DNA from: Saccharicrinis sp965230625
Lineage (GTDB): Bacteria > Bacteroidota > Bacteroidia > Bacteroidales > Marinilabiliaceae
Length of the DNA stretch: 64,000 nt
Direction of reading: 5' to 3'
Assembly (NCBI GenBank): GCA_965230625.1
Contig: CBDDLL010000002.1
Span: 992,001-1,056,000, forward strand
In this document: one piece after another, positions 54,175 through 64,000 of the stretch
Position numbering within the stretch: position 1 is the stretch's first letter
Layout of the letters: each line of letters starts with the position of its first letter
The notes under the pieces: model-generated
The model's input: the letters and a program-made list of their open reading frames with translations, nothing else
What the model was told of the DNA's origin: nothing
Database searches by the model: none
Made by a program: the position numbers and the translations under genes

Positions 54175-55317
54175 ATGAAGAAACTTTATTTTTTAATTGT
54201 TACGGTATTTTGCGTTGTTAATACATTTGGGCAAACACAAATTCCTGAAAATTCATCAAGTCCAATTTATCATAAAGAGGGAAAAGTTGGGATTGGAACA
54301 TCAAATCCAACATTCAAGCTTGATATCAAAAAGAAAAACCATATCTCAACTGCCTGGCTACCCAACCTGCTTTTGAACAATGGATGGGGAGGAATTGGTT
54401 CTGAAGGTCTCAGAATTAGATCTGGGAAAGAAGGTTATAATTTTGACATTTTTTCATATGATCATGAGATAAATAACGATGCTTTTCTTGGATTCAATGT
54501 AAGAAAGGGAAGCATTAATGAAAAATTTGAAGTCAAAGCTCAAATGGTACTAACCGATGATGGATATCTCGGAATTGGAACTACTTCTCCATACACAAAA
54601 TTTCATGTCTACAATGGAAAATCAGGAGTAAATCCTCATTCATTTGCTGATGTTGTAATAGAGGACGATGATCATGGAATGATAACAATAAATACTCCAA
54701 ACAATATGAGAGGTTATTTTGGTTTTGCAGACTCAGATGACCAATATGTAGGAGGAATGCAATATAATCATGCTTCAGATAACTTGATTTTTAGAGTAAA
54801 TAATCACACTAATGATATGATGATTGATAGTAATGGTTATGTGGGTATTGGAACTTCTCCTAAAGCCAAGCTTGATGTTGCAGGTAACATCAAAGCCCAA
54901 GAAATAGAAGTTACACTAGCCAGCATGGAAGACTTGCAACTAAATGGTACACTTGCTGCTAACAATATTACCGTAAAAGCCAATGGTCAAACAGCAGATT
55001 TTGTATTTGAAGAAGATTACAACCTTAAAGACTTAACCGAAGTAGAAGATTTTATTAAAACCAACAAGCATTTGCCCGAAATACCAAGCGCAACAGAAAT
55101 GGAAGAAAAAGGTGTAAATTTAGCTGAGATGAATAAACTGTTGTTACAGAAAATTGAAGAATTAACACTATATTCAATACAACAAAATTCGGAGTTAAAA
55201 AATTTAATGCACGAAAATAAACAATTAATAAAAGACAACAAAAATGAGTCTATTGAAAGAAAGAAGCTAGAGGAAAGGCTAGCTAAAATTGAGGCTCTTT
55301 TACTTGAAACTAAATAA
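54175..55317 (+). CDS. Secreted tail-fibre-like protein with C-terminal coiled coil
   Basis: A 380-residue protein with a signal peptide (MKKLYFLIVTVFCVVNTFGQ). It has three copies of the tail-fibre motif G-(I/V)-G-T-x-x-P-x-x-K-(L/F) (GKVGIGTSNPTFKLDIKKK, LGIGTTSPYTKFHV, YVGIGTSPKAKLDVAGNIKA), a KHLPEIPSATEMEEKGVNL segment and a terminal coiled coil of about 70 residues. Such proteins are common secreted products in Bacteroidota and are not evidence of a prophage. The coiled coil probably trimerises it. It is a single gene closed by a strong terminator. Confidence 0.8.
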   Translation: MKKLYFLIVTVFCVVNTFGQTQIPENSSSPIYHKEGKVGIGTSNPTFKLDIKKKNHISTAWLPNLLLNNGWGGIGSEGLRIRSGKEGYNFDIFSYDHEINNDAFLGFNVRKGSINEKFEVKAQMVLTDDGYLGIGTTSPYTKFHVYNGKSGVNPHSFADVVIEDDDHGMITINTPNNMRGYFGFADSDDQYVGGMQYNHASDNLIFRVNNHTNDMMIDSNGYVGIGTSPKAKLDVAGNIKAQEIEVTLASMEDLQLNGTLAANNITVKANGQTADFVFEEDYNLKDLTEVEDFIKTNKHLPEIPSATEMEEKGVNLAEMNKLLLQKIEELTLYSIQQNSELKNLMHENKQLIKDNKNESIERKKLEERLAKIEALLLETK

Positions 55318-55373
55318 TTGTATCCTGCTAACTAAGGTTACATTGTAAGAAAAACTTTTTCACAATATCAATA

Positions 55374-55407
55374 AACGCCACTTTTGAATAATTGTGGCGT
55401 TTTTTAT
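55374..55407 (+). terminator. Intrinsic terminator of the tail-fibre-like gene
   Basis: Perfect 8-bp stem AACGCCAC (55374-55381) / GTGGCGTT (55394-55401) with a 12-base loop and a T-run, 57 bases after the stop. Confidence 0.9.
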
Positions 55408-55543
55408 TTGTGATTTTTTTACTACTATAGAAACATACAACTAATTCGAGAGTATTTCTGATGAGTTTATTTGGTATTAATATCCTTTCTAAACCGCACA
55501 ACTTTTACATCATAATCAATTTATAACGATTAATCATATCCAT

Positions 55544-55578
55544 AAAAAAATCCGGCTACCTAATGGCGCCGGATTTTT
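55544..55578 (-). terminator. Intrinsic terminator of the giant surface-protein gene
   Basis: Stem TCCGGC (55551-55556) / GCCGGA (55568-55573) extended by A5/T5 pairing, with the T-run on the minus strand, about 35 bases after the stop of the giant gene. Confidence 0.88.
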
Positions 55579-55610
55579 CATTTTTCTGTTTTTCCAATTA
55601 TCTGTTATTG

Positions 55611-58600
55611 CTAAAAGCTCTCAATTTTTTGACGGTATTTTTTATTACCAATCAATACTTCAATAATCAATATTTGATCAGCCTGTGGTAATTCAAACCT
55701 TGTTTTCTCACCTTGAATTTCCTCTGTAAGCATCAACTGACCATTAACTCCATAAACTTTAATCTGACCATCTTTCGACAATAACTCATTATCCATAATA
55801 TTTACATATCCAGTTTGATTTACTGCATAAATAGCCACTTTATCGTCTTGTCCACTTTCATAAGTATCATCACCAATAGCCGTAGTTACAGAAGGAACTA
55901 ATTCTAATTCAAAACGATCGTTACTTTCTGCTACTGTTGGCACAAATACATACTCTGATTGCTCACGAAGATTAATCCTCTTACCCTCTAACTTATCATG
56001 TAAATAAACATCTGACTCTGGCAAAAAGCTTGATAAATTATCTACTCTAATAACGAATTCACTTAGTCCGCTAGAAGACACTTTATATCCAAGAGGTACA
56101 ATTTTACTTTCTGTAACTAATCCCCTGGCATTTATTGAAGCTTTACCATCTTCTTTTATACTATAGAAGTTAGCTACTTTTCCTGATGCCATTCTCTTCT
56201 CTGAATCGTACTTAGTCATATATTCAGAACCAAAATTTCTAAATAATACAACCGCCTCATCTTTGGTGTAATCACTATGCAAGTAAACACGTAATACATC
56301 TGATTCGTACGAAGAAGCACTCTTAAGTCCTGCTCCATCTCCATGAGTTTTTGTTTGATTTGAAATAGATACTGCATCATTAACTGTATAAGTTTTTAAC
56401 CAAATACTTTGACCCGGAGCAACATATCTTGTCCCTGAATTTTGCCCAACATGCGATGACAAGTTATAAGAAGAGAATCCTCTTTGCCCAGGACCCACAT
56501 CAGTTCTAACCCAAACCGAAGTAAGAAAATCACCTATATCAAAACCTGCATCTTCTACATCTAAATACGATGGGAATGGATTAGCAAATAAGTACCAATT
56601 CGGAGCAAGTCCTGTAGTATCATAACTCGCTTCACTATTTATAACGCCTGTATAAGTCAACGTTGACCCAGGATTTTGTACCTTAAGTGCAAATCCTTCA
56701 AGAGGATTATACTCGTTAATAGGATTACCTGTAGCATTTGCCCAAGAACCATCATTATACCTGTATAACTTATAAGAATTACCTCCCGATCCTACTGTAT
56801 TAGTATAATCCGCAATATCAACTTCTTTTATTGAGTGTCCAATATACCAATAACGCGCTTCTGGTAAACCCCAATTAATTGTAGTATTACCCGTAACATT
56901 TCCATTTATAATTACAGATGCCGGACTTGTTGTTGAGTTATTGATGATTAAACCATCGTTTGTAACAATATCACCTTCAATAGTTACTCTGGCACCTTCC
57001 TCAATAGTTAACGTTGCTCCTGCTTCAATAGTTAACCCATGGAATTCATACAATTGACTATTATCAATAATTGGATCAGTTGCTGTTGCCGGAATAGTAA
57101 CGTCAGATGTTAGAACAGGCAATTGATCATCGTACCAGTTAGATGCATTCAACCAGTTGTTATCCACATCTCCTTCCCAAGTATATAAATTTTGGAATGG
57201 CCAACGTAATAAACCTGATGATGGACTAGGTGTTCCTTCATCATCTTTTTCGTATAAATAGTTACCCAAATCCCCAGTAGCATCTTCAAAGAAGAACACT
57301 GTAGTTCCTGATGTTCTGGTTACACTATATGCCGGCCCTGTATTAAATACCAGGTTGCGCAATGTATCTTGAGCAACTCCCATTTCGTGTAACAACGTCA
57401 TATAGCTACCTGTTCCCGGGTATCCATTAGAGAATATACCTTCAGACAAATCGTACGTTTGATCGATATCCGCACCTGGATGCATATATAAACCATCAGC
57501 ATCAGTAAAATCCACACTATAGTAACTCGCTTTAATTGAACCACCTGAATTTACATCAAATGAGTATCGTCCTGCCGAACTACTTGTTAATGTTGCTCTG
57601 TTTCCTGCATCCGTTCCTAATAGCTCAATATACCCTCCTGAGTTAACGTTTAATGCCGATCCATCACCCATATCAAGAGTTGCATTTGCATTTACTAACA
57701 ACGTACCCGAAATAGATATTTCTTCGGTACCAGTACCATCTCCAACCTGAAGTGTATATGTTTGTACATCTATTGTACCTGCAAGAATACTTAAATCCTC
57801 ATCCACTGTCATATTTGAAGTTAAATTATATGTAACTCCAGAAGCATTGACCTGAAGATTATAAAAGTCTGATGTCCCACTATTAATTGACCTAGATCCT
57901 GAACTAGCCGATAAAACAACAGTACCTTGTTGCGCATTAAACGTTCCACCGTTTGTCCAGTCTCCCTTTACAGTTAAAGTATAATCTGTAGGACTAACAT
58001 CAAATGTAGCGCCTGATTCAATAGTAAATCCGTTATTAACAGTAGTATTTCTTGATATCTGATATTGACTTGATCCGGAAATGGTTAATGAATAAAATTC
58101 ATGCGAATTATTGTCAATCAATTCTGCACCACCAACACCATCAAAAGTTACATCTCCATTTAGCAATAAGACACCACTACCGTTTACTGTCCAGTTACCT
58201 TCAACAGAAATAGAATCTTGTGTAGACATGGTTCTTAAAGTTCCATCAAGTGTTAAGTCACCATCTATATCCAAATCTACATCACCATCTCCAGCAGAAG
58301 TATTAATACGAATTTCTGCACCACTTTCAATCGTAAGGTTACCTGTTTGTTGTCCTGCTACAGTAATTACAGGTTGGTTAACTGCACTAGCAATTGTTAC
58401 ATTATTAGCTGCTGTTGGAACAATAGGACCTCCCGAACTTGGAGTCCAGTTTTCCGCTGTATTCCAATTTGTACTTACTGATCCATTCCATGTCAAAGAA
58501 ACTGGTCCTGTCCAATCTATCAGATTATTTGGATCATTATCGTAAGTTTCTCCCGCAAATACTCCAGAAGAATTATAAACCTCGAACGATCCTGATGCAG

Positions 58601-61600
58601 CAGAATATTTAGCAAAGTTGGAAGCACTTCCTCCAGGATTATTCGGGAAGGATACATCTTCTAAACGATTAGCTCCAGTAAAGCTTTGCGTATTCTCCAC
58701 CCTAAATAATTGACCCGTAGTTGCTCCGTTAGAGAACGTTCCATTACTAAAGTGATTGGTAGCATCTATAGTAGAAGAACTTGTTAAGTAAATACCTACA
58801 TTTGACATGTATTCAAAGAAATAGTATTCAGCTGCAATTTCTCCCTCTACAGTAAATCCATATCGACCTCCTGAAGGATTATTTGTTACCCTTGCCAAAC
58901 CTGATTCACTTCCTACTACTTCAATTCTTCCTGATGAAGTAACTGTTAAAGATGTTCCATTTCCTAAACCAAGCACACCACCGGCACCAACTTTATAAGT
59001 ACCTTCAATGGTTACAATATCGTTTCCATTACCAAGGTAAATAGTTTGTCCGTTACCATCAAACACACCTGACGTAAGTGTAAAGTTACCATTTACAGTA
59101 AGGTCGTTTTGAGCTGTATAGGTTGCTCCACTATTAATAGTAATATTTAATAAACTTGATCCATTGCCACCAATATTGGCAGTTCCCAAAGCTTTATTTA
59201 AATAATATGTTCCAGTATTAGCATAGAATGAACCAGAACCTGTAGCTAAGAAATCACCTCCTACATAAATTGTTCTATTATTAGCACTAAACACCCCTCC
59301 ACTAACTGTTAAATTATTTTGTACAATAAAATCGTTAGATAAGTTATTTGATGCTGTTACTCTAGCTGATCCATTAATAGTTAAATTATAAAATTCATTT
59401 GTATTAGCCCCTCCTACATAAATATTCTGATTGGATGTATTTGTAAATATTACTTCTCCCTCTTGACAAATAAAATGACCACCGGTAGCTGCATCATTAT
59501 CCCATCGTCCAGCAATAGTTAATGAATAATGATTAGTACTTACATCTATAGTAGATTCGTTAAAGTACAGATTACCTTTTACCTCAACATTTCCGGTTAG
59601 TGTTTTAGTATTCTCGTTATCCATTATCAAATTACCATATGATACTCCTTCAATATTTTGATCAGATGAACTATAATACCTTGTATCACTTGTTGCTGCC
59701 AAGCTGTAGGTTGCAAAAGATTTAGGGAAGTTATCACTTCCATATACATACACATCAACTGCATCTTCAACCGTGAAGGTACCTGAACCATCACTTGTAA
59801 ATGTGCTTGTTTGAAGATTTACATATTGAATTCCATTATTAAATGTCATGTCTCCATTTATTGAAACATCTCCCTCCAAGTACAATCTTTGTCCTGTACA
59901 ATCAACAACTAAATTGTTAAACGTAGCAGCATATAAGTATTGATAACCTGTAGTACGGTTAAATGTAACTGTACCTGAACCTGTATATGCACCATCTCCA
60001 TACCAATTTGTTCCACTAAATGTATGGCTCTCGTCACCATCATTAAAAGTACCAGCAGCATCTATATCAACATTACCATTAAAACTTATATTACACCCAG
60101 TTTGAGCAACTAAATTTGAATAAACATCAGTAGTTCCAGCAATGGTTATTGTTCCGGTAAATAATTTATTTCCAGAACCCGCTACTTCTACATTATCAAA
60201 TCCAGCACCTGTTACTGTTTGATCACCACTAGCCGCAAGAACAATTGTTCCATTAGTAGCTCCAGTAGCATCAAAACTACCATTTGTTATAGAGTAATTT
60301 CCATATACATTGAAAACATGATTATTAGTCGTCGGTCGAAGCGTACCATTTGTGATAGTTAAGTCACCTTCAATATCTAATTCTGCATCCGAAATTTCAA
60401 ATGTTGTACTTGCGTTATCAAACACTAAATTATAGAATGCTGATGTTCCTGGTGTAATCAATACATAACCAGTACCTGAATTAAATGTAACTGTTGCATC
60501 TCCATGGTTGAAATTACCATATGTACCAACTGTCCAATCACCTGCGACATTTATATTACTCGCTGATGAATTTACAAACAATAAACCATCAGAGATTGTA
60601 ACATCTCCTGAAGTAGTAATATTTCTATCGCTCTCTAATCTTAGCGTACCATCTGTAATATTTAAACTCTTACAAACCGCATCTGCACTAAATATTATTG
60701 GATCAATAGCTACATCAGGGATTATTGCATCTAATAATGAAGTTGGCACTCCATTATCCCAGTTTCCATCTTTATGCCAATCACTATCAACAGCACCTGT
60801 CCAATACGTTTCTGATATCTCTGGCCATCTACACAATCCATTATCATATGCTACAGCCTGATCATCATCCTCAAATTTATATGTACCTAACGCTCCACTA
60901 ACATTTTCAAATGTAATATTAGATCCTGCCGTTTTACGTTCAACATTATAATGCCTTCCTTCTGTTGGTGTTCCACTATAATTGAAGGAAACATTGTTAA
61001 TATTACCTCCCGTATAATTTGCTTCTAACACAAGATAACGTGCATCTTGTTGATCTCTTAATTGAAGGAATGTTCCATCAGAAAAGTTATTTGTAGGATC
61101 TAATGTGGATCCTGCCATTAAATTAATTCCCTCATCAGCAACATATTCTATTACATAATACCTAGCAGATATTATTCCACCAGATTGAATATTTAACTGA
61201 GTTTTATTTACATTACTTGTTGTTTCACTTGTTAATGTAGCAACATTTGATGAGCTTGCTCCAACGATATTAAATATACCATTTACATTAATTGTAGTTT
61301 GATTATTATCGTTATTTACATATAAAAATGCTCCTTCATCAATTGTTATCATTCCATCAATTGTATGCGCTACAGGCCCAGTATTGTCCCTACCAAGATA
61401 TAGGTTTGTACCATTTAAATCCAATTCTGCATCTGTACCGATATACATTAAATTGGCAAACCTATTTGTAGAGCTTATTAAACTATATGTTACAGAAGAG
61501 CTTGGAGTAAAATCAACATCATAAAAATTATCCCCTCCTGTTTCTATTAATATAGGGCTACTTGAACCATTAAACGTAACCTTTGATTCATAATCTACAA

Positions 61601-64000
61601 ATGTTCCCTGGTTTGTCCAATTACCTGCAATATTTATATCATAGTCTGTAGCAGTTGTATTTAGACTTACCCCCGATTCTATCAACAAATCACCATTAAC
61701 TGTCCAATCCGAACCTAAGTATTTTACACTTGAACCACTACAAGTTATATTATTAACTGCAAAGTTTGGAGAATTAACAGTTTGCGCAGCACCATCAAGC
61801 GTAATATTTGCATTTGCACTGGTTAGCGTTCCAGCTGTATTACTAATTTCATCATAGATTGTATAATCTAAACTACCTAGGTCAACTGTTCCTGCATTAA
61901 TTGTAAAATCATTATTAATATCCGCTCCATTATTAACAAATGTTTTAGTTGAAGCTCCAGAGAATACAAGAGTATTGAAGTAATTGGCTGCATCTGAGGC
62001 TCCCGGATCAATCGTTTGATCTGAAGCACCATTAAACGTTAATGATCCAGCAGTATGTGTAAACACTCCATTGTTAGTCCAATTAGTTCCGTTAAATGTA
62101 ATATTCTCAGTTGAAGTAACCGTAATTCCTGAGTTTATAGTGAAGTCTCCATCAATAGTTGCCACATCATTGCCATCACAAAACGTTTTAGTTCCTGTTC
62201 CTGCAAAAATAATATTAGCTACATCAATATTATTGTTAACATCATCCCTTAAATATTGATCTCTTAATCCATCTAAAAATAAAGTTCTTGCGTTTGAAGA
62301 AGGAACATAACTTGTTAAATAAATATTTGCACCAGCTACTTTAACATCTTTACCTCCATCATAATAAGTAGCATCTTCAATATCCAAGTTACCGTTAACA
62401 TCCAAATCAGCAACACCATCTGATGTAACATCTTTATTTGTATCAAAAGTTAAATTACCATATGCAATACTAGAACCAGTATAAATCGTTTGATCTATAC
62501 CATTACTATATAGATAATATGTACTGTTTTCGTTAAAATTATATGTTCCAAAGCTTTCAGGAATTGCAACTCCGTCAGTTGCAGGACGTGTATTTAAAAT
62601 TCTCGCCCCAGTTTCCATAGAAATTGTTCCGGTAGGAGTACCTGTAATCAACCTAAAGTTATTTCTGCCTCCATTAGTATACATCATTAAGTCTACTCCA
62701 CTTCTGATATCTAAATCACCTGTAATTGATAAGTTACCTTGGGTATATTTATCGTTATCACCACCTAAAATTAAATTGTTAAATTCTGGAATATCTGCAT
62801 CAATATACCATCTTCCTCCAATATGCTCAAGAGTAGCATCTCCTGTCCCCCAAGTAATTGAAGAGTTCCCTCTCATATCAATATTGTCTGTTAAAGTGAT
62901 ATTAGCATCATTGGTTGCCATATCCAAGATGGCATGTCTTGTAGTACTTGTAAAATAAATATCATTTGTTACTACTAAATCTCCTAATGCTGTTTTAGTA
63001 GATGTAACATCATTTGTTAAACTTCTAAAACTTAAACTACCATAAGTTGTAGCTTCAATATTCTGATCTAAATCTGACCAATACCTGGTTTCACTTGTAG
63101 AAGAAAAACTATGATTCTCAAAACCCGTAGGGAAATTACTAGCTCCTTCTATTTGTAAATCTTCATTATTTGTAAGTGTATTGTCCGCACCAACACCATT
63201 AAGAGTATAAGTACGAATATTAAATACACCACTTGCATCACTAATTAACACATCTCCATTTACATTTACATTATTTCCCAAGTATTTATATCCTGTATTG
63301 GAGAATGTAATATTATTAAATGTTGTACTACTAGTTCCCTGGTCAACCGTTTGAGCTGCTGTTCCATCAAAAATTACCGTACCTAATCCTGTCTGAGTAA
63401 ATGTACCTCCATCATTTTGCCAATCGTTACTAACATAAATGTTATTTTCCTGAGCATCTAGTGAGGATCCATTATTAAGAGTAACTGTATTATCAACTGC
63501 AATATTAGAATTAATTGTTGTTGTACTGGTTCCTCCTATAATTAGATTGTAAAAAGTTCCATTTGTAAGCGATTGAGTTGTACCATCAAAAGTAACATCA
63601 GCACTATTGGCAGTAAATACACCTCCACTTGCTTGGTCTAATAACCAATCTCCACCAATAGTTAAATCATTATTGGCCGAAGATAAATCTAGCGTTCCGC
63701 TTGTAATTGTTAAATCGTTATCAACATCAATGGCAGCATCTAAAGCGTAAACTGATGTACCCGCATCAATCTCTAAATCGTAAAATACTTTACCTGCTCC
63801 AACTCCTCCAGTTGAAATTGTATAACTACCTGAAGTACCATTAAAGGTAACTTTAGAGTTGTTATGAGTATAGGTTCCCTGATTAGTCCAGTTTTTACCT
63901 ACATTAATTAATGCCGTGTTATCTGTTTGAGATAAAGTTGTTCCTGCACCAATATTTACATGTTCCTGGACATCCAGTTGAGTATTACTGTCAATATTTA
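55611..64000 (-). CDS. Giant repeat-rich secreted surface protein, 5' partial, type IX sorting tail
   Basis: The frame is open from the stop at 55611 to the window edge at 64000, so the visible part exceeds 2790 residues and the N-terminus lies beyond. An in-frame TTG at 63281 is not a start: the upstream codons continue the same repeats (GTAAQTVDQGTSSTTFNNIT). The body is a long run of beta-strand repeats of the type F-N-G-x-x-x-Q-x-I/V and L-x-V-x-G-D-L-x-I, like filamentous adhesins. Three W-x-G-x-V-D-x-x-W-x-x-x-x-N-W modules appear near 60.8, 58.5 and 57.2 kb. The C-terminus (about the last 85 residues, with QIKVYGVNGQLML) is a type IX (type A) sorting domain. Role: cell-surface adhesin, by inference. 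Confidence 0.9.
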   Translation of the reverse strand, partial: NIDSNTQLDVQEHVNIGAGTTLSQTDNTALINVGKNWTNQGTYTHNNSKVTFNGTSGSYTISTGGVGAGKVFYDLEIDAGTSVYALDAAIDVDNDLTITSGTLDLSSANNDLTIGGDWLLDQASGGVFTANSADVTFDGTTQSLTNGTFYNLIIGGTSTTTINSNIAVDNTVTLNNGSSLDAQENNIYVSNDWQNDGGTFTQTGLGTVIFDGTAAQTVDQGTSSTTFNNITFSNTGYKYLGNNVNVNGDVLISDASGVFNIRTYTLNGVGADNTLTNNEDLQIEGASNFPTGFENHSFSSTSETRYWSDLDQNIEATTYGSLSFRSLTNDVTSTKTALGDLVVTNDIYFTSTTRHAILDMATNDANITLTDNIDMRGNSSITWGTGDATLEHIGGRWYIDADIPEFNNLILGGDNDKYTQGNLSITGDLDIRSGVDLMMYTNGGRNNFRLITGTPTGTISMETGARILNTRPATDGVAIPESFGTYNFNENSTYYLYSNGIDQTIYTGSSIAYGNLTFDTNKDVTSDGVADLDVNGNLDIEDATYYDGGKDVKVAGANIYLTSYVPSSNARTLFLDGLRDQYLRDDVNNNIDVANIIFAGTGTKTFCDGNDVATIDGDFTINSGITVTSTENITFNGTNWTNNGVFTHTAGSLTFNGASDQTIDPGASDAANYFNTLVFSGASTKTFVNNGADINNDFTINAGTVDLGSLDYTIYDEISNTAGTLTSANANITLDGAAQTVNSPNFAVNNITCSGSSVKYLGSDWTVNGDLLIESGVSLNTTATDYDINIAGNWTNQGTFVDYESKVTFNGSSSPILIETGGDNFYDVDFTPSSSVTYSLISSTNRFANLMYIGTDAELDLNGTNLYLGRDNTGPVAHTIDGMITIDEGAFLYVNNDNNQTTINVNGIFNIVGASSSNVATLTSETTSNVNKTQLNIQSGGIISARYYVIEYVADEGINLMAGSTLDPTNNFSDGTFLQLRDQQDARYLVLEANYTGGNINNVSFNYSGTPTEGRHYNVERKTAGSNITFENVSGALGTYKFEDDDQAVAYDNGLCRWPEISETYWTGAVDSDWHKDGNWDNGVPTSLLDAIIPDVAIDPIIFSADAVCKSLNITDGTLRLESDRNITTSGDVTISDGLLFVNSSASNINVAGDWTVGTYGNFNHGDATVTFNSGTGYVLITPGTSAFYNLVFDNASTTFEISDAELDIEGDLTITNGTLRPTTNNHVFNVYGNYSITNGSFDATGATNGTIVLAASGDQTVTGAGFDNVEVAGSGNKLFTGTITIAGTTDVYSNLVAQTGCNISFNGNVDIDAAGTFNDGDESHTFSGTNWYGDGAYTGSGTVTFNRTTGYQYLYAATFNNLVVDCTGQRLYLEGDVSINGDMTFNNGIQYVNLQTSTFTSDGSGTFTVEDAVDVYVYGSDNFPKSFATYSLAATSDTRYYSSSDQNIEGVSYGNLIMDNENTKTLTGNVEVKGNLYFNESTIDVSTNHYSLTIAGRWDNDAATGGHFICQEGEVIFTNTSNQNIYVGGANTNEFYNLTINGSARVTASNNLSNDFIVQNNLTVSGGVFSANNRTIYVGGDFLATGSGSFYANTGTYYLNKALGTANIGGNGSSLLNITINSGATYTAQNDLTVNGNFTLTSGVFDGNGQTIYLGNGNDIVTIEGTYKVGAGGVLGLGNGTSLTVTSSGRIEVVGSESGLARVTNNPSGGRYGFTVEGEIAAEYYFFEYMSNVGIYLTSSSTIDATNHFSNGTFSNGATTGQLFRVENTQSFTGANRLEDVSFPNNPGGSASNFAKYSAASGSFEVYNSSGVFAGETYDNDPNNLIDWTGPVSLTWNGSVSTNWNTAENWTPSSGGPIVPTAANNVTIASAVNQPVITVAGQQTGNLTIESGAEIRINTSAGDGDVDLDIDGDLTLDGTLRTMSTQDSISVEGNWTVNGSGVLLLNGDVTFDGVGGAELIDNNSHEFYSLTISGSSQYQISRNTTVNNGFTIESGATFDVSPTDYTLTVKGDWTNGGTFNAQQGTVVLSASSGSRSINSGTSDFYNLQVNASGVTYNLTSNMTVDEDLSILAGTIDVQTYTLQVGDGTGTEEISISGTLLVNANATLDMGDGSALNVNSGGYIELLGTDAGNRATLTSSSAGRYSFDVNSGGSIKASYYSVDFTDADGLYMHPGADIDQTYDLSEGIFSNGYPGTGSYMTLLHEMGVAQDTLRNLVFNTGPAYSVTRTSGTTVFFFEDATGDLGNYLYEKDDEGTPSPSSGLLRWPFQNLYTWEGDVDNNWLNASNWYDDQLPVLTSDVTIPATATDPIIDNSQLYEFHGLTIEAGATLTIEEGARVTIEGDIVTNDGLIINNSTTSPASVIINGNVTGNTTINWGLPEARYWYIGHSIKEVDIADYTNTVGSGGNSYKLYRYNDGSWANATGNPINEYNPLEGFALKVQNPGSTLTYTGVINSEASYDTTGLAPNWYLFANPFPSYLDVEDAGFDIGDFLTSVWVRTDVGPGQRGFSSYNLSSHVGQNSGTRYVAPGQSIWLKTYTVNDAVSISNQTKTHGDGAGLKSASSYESDVLRVYLHSDYTKDEAVVLFRNFGSEYMTKYDSEKRMASGKVANFYSIKEDGKASINARGLVTESKIVPLGYKVSSSGLSEFVIRVDNLSSFLPESDVYLHDKLEGKRINLREQSEYVFVPTVAESNDRFELELVPSVTTAIGDDTYESGQDDKVAIYAVNQTGYVNIMDNELLSKDGQIKVYGVNGQLMLTEEIQGEKTRFELPQADQILIIEVLIGNKKYRQKIESF

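Noticed and set aside
54175..55317. A prophage tail-fibre gene
   Set aside because: The G-I-G-T repeats are shared with secreted Bacteroidota proteins, there is a signal peptide, and no other phage gene is nearby.

Overview
The window is AT-rich and almost certainly from a Bacteroidota (Bacteroidetes) chromosome. Markers are a PorP/SprF family protein next to a giant PKD-repeat protein with a gliding-motility-type C-terminal domain (type IX secretion), a second giant surface protein with a type IX sorting tail, an ExbB-ExbD-ExbD-TonB set, HK/RR and ECF-sigma types usual for the phylum, several TAnnTTTG promoter boxes and no consistent Shine-Dalgarno sites. A free-living, probably marine relative of Marinilabiliales/Bacteroidales is plausible, but genus and family cannot be settled from the sequence alone. 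No rRNA, tRNA, insertion sequence, integrase or CRISPR array was found.

Layout. 1-3.2 kb: the 3' part of a large multi-pass sensor-like membrane protein. 3.3-5.8 kb: two tandem secreted proteins built only of GH2-type sugar-binding jelly rolls and a small secreted protein, whose promoter region carries a Pho-box-like array of TGTCA repeats. 5.9-9.7 kb: an OmpR-type two-component pair and a degenerate nucleotide cyclase fused to an HD domain. 9.9-14.3 kb: miaA, a Yip1-like protein, smpB, and an ECF sigma factor with a barrel-containing partner. 14.3-18.0 kb: a compact five-gene operon (PqqD-like RRE, 70-residue Ser-Pro-rich peptide, HPr-kinase-like protein, S26-type signal peptidase, ABC exporter) that looks like a RiPP pathway without any recognisable cyclase; this is the strongest candidate for an undescribed system. 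18.2-26.4 kb: tsaD, tamB and the TonB energy-transduction set. 26.4-34.9 kb: a transglutaminase-fold protein without its cysteine, a LysR regulator and the divergent histidine-utilisation operon hutH-hutU-hutI-hutG. 35.2-41.0 kb: small accessory genes (DUF2971, beta-helix lipoprotein, thioredoxin-fold protein, macrodomain, CPBP-like, SanA-like, TfoX-C, YcxB-like). 41.5-44.4 kb: a POT peptide transporter and a monofunctional proline dehydrogenase. 44.8-52.8 kb: giant PKD protein with six 510-bp repeats plus its PorP/SprF partner. 52.9-55.3 kb: hsp20, a candidate structured RNA and a tail-fibre-like secreted protein. 55.6-64.0 kb: a giant type IX-secreted surface protein whose N-terminus lies beyond the window.

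How the genes fit together. The peptide transporter, proline dehydrogenase and hut operon point to amino-acid and peptide catabolism. The two giant proteins and the PorP/SprF protein point to a surface built through type IX secretion. The HK/RR pair next to the TGTCA array suggests local control of the neighbouring secreted protein. The RiPP-like operon contains, in one transcript, everything needed to bind, phosphorylate, cleave and export a short peptide.
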